NCBI RefSeq assembly: GCF_001968835.1
Contig: NZ_MRDE01000080.1
Coordinates: forward strand, 1-37,509
Reading direction: 5' to 3'
DNA from: Tersicoccus phoenicis
GTDB taxonomy: Bacteria; Actinomycetota; Actinomycetes; Actinomycetales; Micrococcaceae
Length of the DNA stretch: 37,509 bases
Shown here piece after piece: positions 20,754 to 27,936 of this stretch; position 1 is the stretch's first letter, and the number at the start of each line of letters is the position of its first letter. Below the pieces are notes generated by a model. It ran no database searches. It was not told the DNA's origin and saw only the letters and a list, made by a program, of their open reading frames with translations. The position numbers and the translations under genes were made by a program.

Positions 20754-21893
20754 TCAGATGCCGACGGCACCGAACAGCAGGCCGAGCACATAGGTGACGA
20801 GTGCCGCACCGTAGCCGATGGCCAGCTGCCGCAGCCCCCGCCGCAGCGGGGAGGCGCCGGAGAGCAGGCCGGTGATGCTGCCGGTGACGAGCAGGGCCAG
20901 ACCGACCAGGACGGCCGCGACGATCAGGGCGGTCAGGCCGGTGGCGCCGACCAGGTAGGGCAGGATCGGGATCAGCGCGCCCGTGGCGAACAGCAGGAAC
21001 GAGGACGACGCCGCCGTCCACCCCGACCCGAGGGCCTGCAGGTCGTCGGCCGGCAGATGTGCCGGGTGCGCGGACCGTGAGGGATCGCAGTCACAGGCGT
21101 GCTGTCCGAGCCGCTCGGCGGCCCGGTGCCGCGCGTCGTCGGCGCCCATGCCCCGGGCCCGGTAGACCAGTTCCAGCTCGTTCGCGTCGATGTCCAGGTA
21201 CGGGGCCACCTCCAGGGTCACCCGGGTGGGCCGCGACGCCATCAGCAGCTCTCGCTGCGACTTGACCGAGACGTACTCGCCCGCGGCCATGGACAGGGCT
21301 CCCGCGAGCAGCCCGGCGATCCCGGTGGCCAGCACGATGCCGTTCTCCACGCCGGTGGCGCCGATGCCCATGATCAACGCGAGGTTGGACACCAGGCCGT
21401 CGTTCATGCCGAACACGGCGGCCCGGAACGAGCCGGAGAGCTTGGCGCGGCCCCGGGTGGCCAGCGCCCGGACCACTTCACCGTGCACCTTCTCGTCGGC
21501 GGCCATCGTGTCCGTGGCGTGCCGGTCCGCGTCGTAGGGGGAGCGGGCCTCGGCGTGCTGCACCAGCGCGAGGACGAAGACCAGACCGAGGTGGCGGGCG
21601 AGGAAACCGAGCAGCCGGGAGCGCAGCGAGGGGCGCACCGCGTGGTCGGCCCGGTCGCCGAGCAGGGCGGCCCAGTGGTCGGCGTGCCGTTGTTCGGCGC
21701 TGGAGAGGCCGAGCAGGATGTCCCGTTCCTCGCCCTGCCGGCGCGCGGCCAGGTCCCGGTAGAGGGCACCCTCGGCGCGTTCCTCGGCGAGGTGACGCCG
21801 CCAGCGGCGGACGTCCCGTGTCGTGGCCTGCTCGGTCGGCAGCCGGCCACTGCGGGAGGTGTGGTCGGACGGGGGCCAGGCTCGGTTCGGCAC
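20754..21893 (-). CDS. Ferritin-like/VIT1 fusion metal transporter (MbfA-like)
   Basis: A 379-aa protein with a soluble ferritin/rubrerythrin-like di-iron domain (residues 25-145) joined to a membrane VIT1/CCC1 domain (150-379). Likely di-iron ligands are E41, E67-x-x-H70 (SSAEQRHADHW), E115 (QHAEA) and E134-x-x-H137 (ADEKVH). The transport domain shows FRAAVFGMNDGLVSNLALIMG at 155-175 and GALSMAAGEYVSVKSQREL at 197-215, then three C-terminal helices. In MbfA of alphaproteobacteria this layout exports iron and protects from peroxide; the same is inferred here. GTG 21893 is preceded on the minus strand by TAGAAT six bases away, so translation is probably leaderless. It diverges from the XRE-cupin gene. 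Confidence 0.85.
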   Translation of the reverse strand: MPNRAWPPSDHTSRSGRLPTEQATTRDVRRWRRHLAEERAEGALYRDLAARRQGEERDILLGLSSAEQRHADHWAALLGDRADHAVRPSLRSRLLGFLARHLGLVFVLALVQHAEARSPYDADRHATDTMAADEKVHGEVVRALATRGRAKLSGSFRAAVFGMNDGLVSNLALIMGIGATGVENGIVLATGIAGLLAGALSMAAGEYVSVKSQRELLMASRPTRVTLEVAPYLDIDANELELVYRARGMGADDARHRAAERLGQHACDCDPSRSAHPAHLPADDLQALGSGWTAASSSFLLFATGALIPILPYLVGATGLTALIVAAVLVGLALLVTGSITGLLSGASPLRRGLRQLAIGYGAALVTYVLGLLFGAVGI

Positions 21894-21899
21894 CGCAAG

Positions 21900-21905
21900 A
21901 TTCTA
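21900..21905 (-). promoter_or_regulatory. -10 box of the MbfA-like gene, leaderless start
   Basis: TAGAAT on the minus strand, six bases before the GTG start codon at 21893. There is no ribosome-binding site between them. Confidence 0.55.
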
Positions 21906-22059
21906 CCCGCAGCGTTACCGGTGCGGGCGGGGCAGTGGCCGATGTCATCCCGGGTGTCACGGTCGTGCTCGCGGCTGGGCGGTTCCGCGGTCGGCGTGTA
22001 CCTTGAGGCCATCCCCGGACCTGCCGGGACCCAGCACGCCGCCGAGCACGCCGACGGGC

Positions 22060-22101
22060 GCGTCGAAGGGACTGCGTCGAAGGGACTGCGCCGAAAGGAC
22101 T
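22060..22101 (+). repeat. Three 14-bp tandem repeats before the XRE-cupin start
   Basis: GCGTCGAAGGGACT occurs at 22060-22073 and 22074-22087, then GCGCCGAAAGGACT at 22088-22101. Each unit carries a GAAGG or GAAAGG run that can pair with 16S rRNA, and the last one is placed as the ribosome-binding site of the gene at 22108. Confidence 0.85.
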
Positions 22102-22107
22102 GCCGAG

Positions 22108-22680
22108 ATGAAGAAACTGCCGGTGGCGCCGAGCAGCGCTCCCGTGCTGATCGGTGCCCGGCTGCGGGCGGTGCGGCAGCGGCAGCGGCTGACCATCGAG
22201 GAGGTCGCGGCGGCCACCGGCCTGACCAAGGGCTTCCTCAGCCGGGTGGAGCGGGATCTCACTTCCCCCAGCGTCAGCTCCCTCGTCACGGTGTGCCAGG
22301 TGCTCTCCATCCCGGTCGGTGACCTGTTCACGACGCCGCGGACCCACCACGTCCGGCTCGCCGACGCCCCGCGCATCTCTCTCGGCGGCGAAGGGATCAC
22401 CGAGGTGCTGTTGACCGACCGCGCCGAACGCCGGGTGCAGGTCATCCGCGCCACCATCGTCGGGCACGGCCGCGGCGAGGCCGACCTCTACGCGGTGGAC
22501 TGCGACCTCGACGTGATTCACGTGATCCGCGGCCGCCTGGTGCTGGTGCTGACGGACCGGCAGGTGGAGCTGGCTGAGGGGGACGCCTACTCCTTCCCGG
22601 GCCGGGAGCCGCACAGCTGGTACAACCCCGACGACGCCGAAGCGGTCGTCACTTTCACCCTCGTCCCGGCCGCTACTTGA
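22108..22680 (+). CDS. XRE-family regulator with cupin domain
   Basis: A 190-aa transcription factor with an N-terminal helix-turn-helix (residues 14-70, IGARLRAVRQRQRLTIEEVAAATGLTKGFLSRVERD) and a C-terminal cupin barrel (about 105-186, with DVIHVIRGRLVLVLTDRQVEL and YSFPGREPHSWYNP). XRE-cupin proteins usually sense small metabolites and control nearby amine, amino-acid or osmolyte genes. ATG 22108 follows GAAAGGACT, the third of three 14-bp repeats. It is divergent from the MbfA-like gene and 1.5 kb from the dimethylglycine oxidase, so control of the betaine genes is possible but not shown. A TACCTT at 21999-22004 could be its -10 box. Confidence 0.9.
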   Translation: MKKLPVAPSSAPVLIGARLRAVRQRQRLTIEEVAAATGLTKGFLSRVERDLTSPSVSSLVTVCQVLSIPVGDLFTTPRTHHVRLADAPRISLGGEGITEVLLTDRAERRVQVIRATIVGHGRGEADLYAVDCDLDVIHVIRGRLVLVLTDRQVELAEGDAYSFPGREPHSWYNPDDAEAVVTFTLVPAAT

Positions 22681-22780
22681 GCCGCGCGAGGTCGGTCAGC
22701 GTGGTGCAGGTGGCCGGCCGGTTCGACGGAAAGGCGATCAGCGAGATGGTCCGGTCCCGGCTCTCCTGACACGTACCTGG

Positions 22781-22848
22781 GTGCTATTAGCACTATGGTT
22801 GACTCGGAGTCAAACAACATAAAGCCAGTTCGAGTCGAATTATGTTGT
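22781..22848 (+). promoter_or_regulatory. Operator region of the AbiE-like operon
   Basis: Four palindromes in 68 bases: GTGCT-ATT-AGCAC (22781-22793), TTGACTC-G-GAGTCAA (22799-22813), ACAACATAA (22814-22822) pairing with TTATGTTGT (22840-22848), and TTCGA-G-TCGAA (22829-22839) nested inside the last. AbiEi proteins bind inverted repeats and repress their own operon; the first helix-turn-helix gene starts 18 bases further on. Confidence 0.65.
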
Positions 22849-22865
22849 ACCGGAAGGGAGGGTTG

Positions 22866-23828
22866 ATGGCCACGAATCGCAAGGGGGAGGCCATCGACCT
22901 CCTCCGCAAGTCCAGCATCGACGTGGTCTTCGGTACCGCAGACCGCTGGGACCTGAAGCTCGCCGGGCCGCGGGTGGTCAGCCGCATGATCCACGAGTTG
23001 GGCAGACGGCTGACCATCGTACAGGCCATGACGTGGACCCCGGGGACACTGCTGTTGGCGCAGACCGCCGACAGCCGGGGGCTTGAACAACTCCGGCGAC
23101 TCGGAGCCGACGCCATCGTGCTGAACCCTCCGACGGTCATCATCGAAGGCCAGGACCGCCTCGGTGGCGAGGGCCGCGGGAAGGTAACCACGGTGGCGCG
23201 GGGGAGGCCGGCATCTCGACGCTGGGCTGTCCTGCGCGCCCTCCTGGTCGCCGCGGCTCCGCTTGACCAGCGCGAGCTCGCACACTTCACGGGCCTGACC
23301 CAGCAGTCGATCTCCCGCATCCTGCGCGACCTCCAGGGCCAGGTGCAACGAGGGCGCGACGGATGGATCCTCACCTCCTGGGACCGATCCTTGCAGGACT
23401 GGTTGGACGCCTACCCCGGCCCGGGAGGAACCTCCACCTGGTGGTACGGACTGGACGATCCGCAGACCCAGACCCGCGACGCCTGCGCTCTGGCAACCGA
23501 GCTTGACGCCGAGCCGCTCGTTGGAGGCGATGTCGCTGTCGACCATTACGCACCATGGCGCACACCGCGCACGGCGCGGCTCTACACCCGCACGCTCGTG
23601 GACCTGCTGCCGGTAGGGTTCAGTCCCGCCAGCGCCGCTGACGGGACCCTCGAGGTGGTCGTGCCCGACGACACCAGCCTGTGGCGGACAGCCACCGACG
23701 CCGACGGCACGGCGCTGATCGACCCGATCATCGCCCTCTGGGAGACGGCGCAGTCGACGGCCACCGACGCGGCCGAGGCGTTCACCCAGCTGCTGACGCG
23801 GCTAGCGACCGGCCACGACGATGGTTGA
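22866..23828 (+). CDS. Winged-helix protein, putative AbiEi-like antitoxin
   Basis: A 320-aa protein with a clear helix-turn-helix in its middle (residues 117-172, RAVLRALL-like first helix, then LDQRELAHFTGLTQQSISRILRDLQ and a wing ending GWILTSW). This differs from textbook AbiEi, where the winged helix is N-terminal. The flanking parts (1-95 and 175-320) are not recognised. ATG 22866 follows GGAAGGGAGG. It overlaps the nucleotidyltransferase gene by 8 bp. Position before an AbiEii-type toxin gene and behind a palindrome-rich promoter suggests it is the antitoxin and operon repressor. Base composition is a little less G+C-rich than that of the neighbours. Confidence 0.72.
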   Translation: MATNRKGEAIDLLRKSSIDVVFGTADRWDLKLAGPRVVSRMIHELGRRLTIVQAMTWTPGTLLLAQTADSRGLEQLRRLGADAIVLNPPTVIIEGQDRLGGEGRGKVTTVARGRPASRRWAVLRALLVAAAPLDQRELAHFTGLTQQSISRILRDLQGQVQRGRDGWILTSWDRSLQDWLDAYPGPGGTSTWWYGLDDPQTQTRDACALATELDAEPLVGGDVAVDHYAPWRTPRTARLYTRTLVDLLPVGFSPASAADGTLEVVVPDDTSLWRTATDADGTALIDPIIALWETAQSTATDAAEAFTQLLTRLATGHDDG

Positions 23829-24609
23829 GGCCCGCACCGTCCGGCTGGACTCCTCGTCCGCCGTCGATGACCTCGGCCTCATCGGACTGCGCGACCTGGC
23901 CGGCATGCAAGCGGGGACGGGTTATCGCGTCGTCGGAGGGCACATGATCCGCCTTCTCCATGGTCTCTACCCGACGAGGACGCCCGCCCGCGGCACCGCC
24001 GACATCGACGCCGCCATCCCTCGTGGGCTCGAAGCTGTCGGGGAGTCGCTGCACGAGGGGTTGACCACCGGCGGCTACCTCCCGGTTCAGGGCAACCGCT
24101 ACGAGCGGGCGCACGGGCGCGGCACCATCGTCATCGAGCTGCTCACCGCATCGACCACCGGAAGAATCGCCTCGACGAGCATCGCCGGGAGGCAGGTCGA
24201 TGCCGTCCCCGGACTGGAGCTTGCCCTCGCCACGGACCCCATCCTCATCCGCGTTGACGGCCGGCTCCGCACCGGAGAGGAAATCGAGTTCGAGGTGCCG
24301 GTGCCCAGCGTCGAGTGTGCGCTCGTCCTGAAGGCACACGCCTGGCGGTCGCGGCTGTCGCCGAAGGACGTCGAGGACATCAACACCCTGCTGGAAATCG
24401 CCGACGACCACCGCCCCGCTCTCGAGCCGTGGGGTCTGACCAACCCCGCGCTGGCGGACTACAGCCCCTACCGCCGGGCGCGTGCGCACCTGACGGAGTT
24501 GGCCCAGCGGCTGCGCCGTGGCGGGATGACGGGCCTGCCCAGCCACCTACATCCACCGCGTATGGCGGCCCTGATCGCCCGCCACGTGAGTAAGCCTGGC
24601 CGACTCTGA
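23821..24609 (+). CDS. AbiEii-type nucleotidyltransferase toxin
   Basis: A 262-aa DNA polymerase beta-like nucleotidyltransferase (DUF1814/AbiEii family). Motif I is VVGGHMIRLLHG with G39-G40, and the metal-binding D61-I-D63 follows in RGTADIDAAIP. The family motif K171...R178..K182-D183..D186-I (LKAHAWRSRLSPKDVEDI) is present, so the active site looks intact. AbiEii/MenT proteins add nucleotides to tRNA 3' ends or to other targets and block growth during phage attack. The start codon overlaps the partner gene (ATGGTTGA), so the two are translationally coupled. It shares the moderately lower G+C of its partner, as expected for an acquired defence module. Confidence 0.82.
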   Translation: MVEARTVRLDSSSAVDDLGLIGLRDLAGMQAGTGYRVVGGHMIRLLHGLYPTRTPARGTADIDAAIPRGLEAVGESLHEGLTTGGYLPVQGNRYERAHGRGTIVIELLTASTTGRIASTSIAGRQVDAVPGLELALATDPILIRVDGRLRTGEEIEFEVPVPSVECALVLKAHAWRSRLSPKDVEDINTLLEIADDHRPALEPWGLTNPALADYSPYRRARAHLTELAQRLRRGGMTGLPSHLHPPRMAALIARHVSKPGRL

Positions 24610-24616
24610 CGGTTGG

Positions 24617-24799
24617 TCAGGGGGCGACCCAAACGAAGCTGCAGTTCCGTGCCGTGAAGCCGGAGGCCGTCGCGGGGATGGTGATCCGGAACTTGGGGGC
24701 GACGCTGATGAAGTTGTTCGCAACGATGTTGCCCTGGGCGTCGGAGACCTCCCAGTAGCATTGGGTGACCTTCTCGCCGATGGACTGGCGGAGAACCGG
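24617..24799 (-). pseudogene. Fragment of a small secreted protein (CYW...C..W type)
   Basis: The last 47 residues of a minus-strand frame read CYWEVSDAQGNIVANN and later ATASGFTARNCSFVW before the stop. This resembles the C-terminal cysteine/tryptophan repeat domain of small actinobacterial lipoproteins. No start codon lies at a sensible place, no signal peptide or lipobox is seen upstream, and the similarity fades above about 24799. I read it as a 3' remnant. Confidence 0.4.
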
Positions 24800-25143
24800 G
24801 AAGGCCGGCCGGGTGAACGCGAGTGAACCGCCGAATCGTCTCGTCAAGGTGAGCCCCGGGTGGATGGATGCCGTAGCGGGGTGCAGGGTTGGCCGCTGTG
24901 AAGCGGCAGGCGGCGACCGGAGGCATTTAGCCGGTCGCGTGGACACCGCCACCCCGGGATCGAGGCGGCACCCTCCCCGGCCGGGTCTTGCGCATGTGGA
25001 ACGTGGAAACCCCGCCCCGGTCCGGACATGTCCGGTGGGCCGACCGTGAGGAAGGCTGAACTCCCCGGCGGGAACAGGATGGCCAGAGAAGCCAATGCCG
25101 GTGGTCGAAAGGCAGCAGGAACTCACCTGGCGCTCCTCGTCCG
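24800..25143. other. Gap with no gene seen
   Basis: About 340 bases between the secreted-protein remnant and the stop of the symporter gene. The frames that cross it are Arg/Pro/Gly-rich and look non-coding. No convincing terminator or repeat is seen. Confidence 0.4.
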
Positions 25144-26721
25144 TCAGCGCGTCGGCCGGTCCGCGGGGTCGTCGTCGGCGGCGGTCGCACCGCCGGAGGC
25201 GGTGGGCGCCGTCGTGCGCAGCGTCGCGGTCCGCGGGTCCGCGGCGGCGTCGAAGAACCCCCGCCCGGCGCGCCGCTCGTCCCACGCGGCCAGCACCGGG
25301 GCCGGGGTGCGCGGGCTGACCAGCGAGACCACCACGTAGCTGAGCGCGGAGGCGATCAGGCCGTAGTAGATCGGCTCGTTGGCGTACACGCCGTCCAGGG
25401 GGGCGGCCGCGTTGATCTCGAGCACGGTCATCGTGCCGAGCGTGACGACGGTCCCGACCACCATCGAGACGGCCGCGCCGGCCCCGGTGCCCCGGCGGAA
25501 CACGAGCCCACCCAGGATCGCCACCAGCAGCCCGCCGACGAGGATGTCGTAGGCGATGGTCAGCGCCGCGACCACCTCGGTCACGACGATCGCCAGCACG
25601 ATGGCGACGACGCCGAGGATCAGCACCCACACCCGGTTGCCGCGGACGTCGTGCTCGTGGTTCACCGTGGTGTCGACCTCGACGCGCTTGCCGAACCAAC
25701 TGGCGACGAACGGGACCACGTCGGTGCGGGCCACGGTGGCGGCAGCGATCAGGGCCCCCGACGCGGTGGACATCATGGCCGCGACCGCCGCCGCGAGCAC
25801 GATGCCGCCGATGCCGATAGGCAGCAGGTTCTGCGCGACCTCGGCGTAGACGTCGTCGCGGACCTTGATCGGACCGAGGGCGACCTTCGCGGCCATGCCG
25901 ATCAGGGCACCGGCGACGCCGTACAGCACGCAGTAGATGCCGGCCGTGGTCCCGCCCCAGCGGGCGACGACGGGGGTGCGAGCGGTGAACACGCGCTGCC
26001 AGATGTCCTGCCCGATCAGCAGGCCGAAGGTGTAGACGACGAACTGGGTGATGATCCACTGCACGCCGGCGCCGTCCCACCGGAAGAAGGACGCCTCGAG
26101 CCGGCTGGACATGCCGCTGAACCCGCCGGCGGCGTTGAGAGCGAACGGCAGCATCAGGAAGAAGACACCGATGGTCTTGATCACGAACTGCACCTGGTCG
26201 GCCAGGGTGATCGACCACATGCCGCCGACCGTCGAGTAGATCAGCACGACGACGCCGCCGATCGCGATGGCCAGCCACCGGTCCCAGCCGAACAGGACGA
26301 CGAAGATCGTCGCATAGGCGCCGGTGGACGTGGCGCAGAGCATCACCGTGTACGCGAGCATGACGATGGACGAGGTCTGCGTCGCGACCCGGGAGCCGTA
26401 GCGCAGTTCGAGCATCTGCGAGACGGTGTAGATGCGCAGCCGCTGGATCGCCGGCGCGAAGAACAGGCTGAGAACGAGGACGCCGGTGCCGATGGCGACG
26501 ACCAGCCACATGCCCGAGATGCCGTACGTGTAGCCCAGGCCCACTCCGCCGACGGTCGACGCACCGCCGAGCACGACGGCGGCCATGGTGCCGGTGTAGA
26601 GCAGCGGACCCAGTCGCCGGCCGGCGACCAGGAAGTCCGAACTGGTGCGGGTACGGTGGCGGCCCCAGAACCCGAACGCCAGCATGGCCAGCAGGTAGAG
26701 GACGACGATGGCGATGTTCAT
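25144..26721 (-). CDS. Sodium:solute symporter (SSS) family transporter
   Basis: A 525-aa permease with 13 or so membrane helices of the SSS family, which couples solute uptake to sodium. Typical segments are SSDFLVAGRRLGP near residue 27, TMAAVVLGGASTVGGVGLGY near 45 and YSTVGGMWSITLADQVQFVI near 160, and AAVAAMMSTASGALIAAATVARTD in the sodium-site helix near 318. The last 40 residues are polar and probably disordered. ATG 26721 has GGAG upstream. It is divergent from the ureohydrolase gene, with 168 bp between them, and the two probably share control. Cargo is unknown; a guanidino compound, arginine relative or polyamine would fit the neighbours. Confidence 0.9.
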   Translation of the reverse strand: MNIAIVVLYLLAMLAFGFWGRHRTRTSSDFLVAGRRLGPLLYTGTMAAVVLGGASTVGGVGLGYTYGISGMWLVVAIGTGVLVLSLFFAPAIQRLRIYTVSQMLELRYGSRVATQTSSIVMLAYTVMLCATSTGAYATIFVVLFGWDRWLAIAIGGVVVLIYSTVGGMWSITLADQVQFVIKTIGVFFLMLPFALNAAGGFSGMSSRLEASFFRWDGAGVQWIITQFVVYTFGLLIGQDIWQRVFTARTPVVARWGGTTAGIYCVLYGVAGALIGMAAKVALGPIKVRDDVYAEVAQNLLPIGIGGIVLAAAVAAMMSTASGALIAAATVARTDVVPFVASWFGKRVEVDTTVNHEHDVRGNRVWVLILGVVAIVLAIVVTEVVAALTIAYDILVGGLLVAILGGLVFRRGTGAGAAVSMVVGTVVTLGTMTVLEINAAAPLDGVYANEPIYYGLIASALSYVVVSLVSPRTPAPVLAAWDERRAGRGFFDAAADPRTATLRTTAPTASGGATAADDDPADRPTR

Positions 26722-26826
26722 GAGTGCTCCGGATGAGGGGGGAAACGAGCGGGGCGGCAGCTGCGCCCTCCTACGATGACACCTGCGTGGGTGTTCCGGG
26801 TACCGCTCGCGCAGGATCGCTCTAGA

Positions 26827-26846
26827 TGCAACGATTGTTACGCAAC
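26827..26846. promoter_or_regulatory. Candidate operator between symporter and ureohydrolase
   Basis: TGCAACGATTGTTACGCAAC contains GCAAC twice in direct orientation and the TGCAACG..GTTACG arrangement also found before the BCCT gene (14058). It lies in the shared divergent promoter region. Confidence 0.35.
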
Positions 26847-26889
26847 ACACAACACTTCGTCCGGAAGGGACGAGCGGCCAGGAGGCACC

Positions 26890-27936
26890 ATGAACCCCGA
26901 ACGCGAGATCGAGCGCGTGATCGAGAATGACAACGTCGGCCCGGTGAACGCCGCCCTCGTGCCCCGCTACGCCGGCCCGGCGACCTTCGCCCGGCTGCCG
27001 CGGCTGGACGAGCTGACTGGTGCCGGGGCCGAAGCGAAAGCCGACATCGTCGTCGTCGGCGTCCCCTTCGACACCGGGGTCTCCTACCGGCCCGGCGCCC
27101 GTTTCGGCGCGAACCACGTGCGCGAGTCCTCCCGGCTGCTGCGGCCCTTCAACCCCGCGCAGAACGTCTCCCCGTTCGCGGCCGCGCAGGTGGCCGACGC
27201 CGGGGACGTTGCCGTCAACCCGTTCGACATCGAGGCCGCCCTGGGGACCGTCGACGAGGCCGCGACCGCGCTGATGGCGGACGGCGCCCGGCTCGTCACC
27301 ATCGGCGGGGACCACACCATCGCCCTGCCGCTGCTGCGCGCCAACGCCCGCCGGCACGGGCCGGTGGCGCTGCTGCACTTCGACGCCCACCTGGACACGT
27401 GGGACACCTACTTCGGAGCCGCCTACACGCACGGCACCCCGTTCCGGCGTGCCTTCGAGGAGGGCCTGCTCGACACCGACGCCCTGTGTCACGTCGGCAC
27501 CCGCGGGCCGCTGTACGGGACGGCGGACCTGGCCGACGACGCGCGGTTCGGTTTCGGCATCGTCACCAGCACCGACGTGTTCCGGCTCGGGGTCGACGCC
27601 GTCGTGACGCTGCTGCGCGAACGGGTCGGGGACCGGCCGCTCTACGTCTCCGTGGACATCGACGTCCTCGACCCGGCGCACGCCCCGGGCACCGGAACCC
27701 CGGAAGCCGGCGGGATGACCAGCCGCGAGCTGCTGGAGATCCTGCGCGGCCTGCGCGGCATGAACCTGATCGGCGCGGACGTCGTCGAGGTCAGCCCGCC
27801 CTACGACCACGCCGAACTGACCGGCATCGCCGCCGCCCACGTCGTCTACGACCTGATCAGCGTGCTGGCCCTCGGGGCCGGCGCCGCACCGGGCGGCCCG
27901 GCCTACGGAGAGGCGGGGACGACCTATGGGAACTGA
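26890..27936 (+). CDS. speB: Ureohydrolase (agmatinase or guanidinobutyrase)
   Basis: A 348-aa binuclear manganese hydrolase of the arginase/agmatinase family, releasing urea from a guanidino compound. Metal-ligand motifs are all present: [16 protein letters not shown] and [19 protein letters not shown]. The loop [20 protein letters not shown] is of the agmatinase/guanidinobutyrase kind, not arginase. ATG 26890 follows AGGAGG. It overlaps the ThDP-enzyme gene by 11 bp. Agmatine (giving putrescine) is the default substrate for this subfamily. The partner decarboxylase suggests 4-guanidinobutyrate (giving 4-aminobutyrate) as an alternative. Confidence 0.88.
   Translation: MNPEREIERVIENDNVGPVNAALVPRYAGPATFARLPRLDELTGAGAEAKADIVVVGVPFDTGVSYRPGARFGANHVRESSRLLRPFNPAQNVSPFAAAQVADAGDVAVNPFDIEAALGTVDEAATALMADGARLVTIGGDHTIALPLLRANARRHGPVALLHFDAHLDTWDTYFGAAYTHGTPFRRAFEEGLLDTDALCHVGTRGPLYGTADLADDARFGFGIVTSTDVFRLGVDAVVTLLRERVGDRPLYVSVDIDVLDPAHAPGTGTPEAGGMTSRELLEILRGLRGMNLIGADVVEVSPPYDHAELTGIAAAHVVYDLISVLALGAGAAPGGPAYGEAGTTYGN

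Noticed and set aside
26721-26890. Guanidine riboswitch in front of the ureohydrolase/symporter genes
   Set aside because: I looked for the ykkC-class conserved elements, including the paired ACGR loops of the mini-ykkC type. Only one small hairpin (TCGTCC/GGACGA at 26857-26873, loop GGAAG) is present, so the aptamer is not supported.
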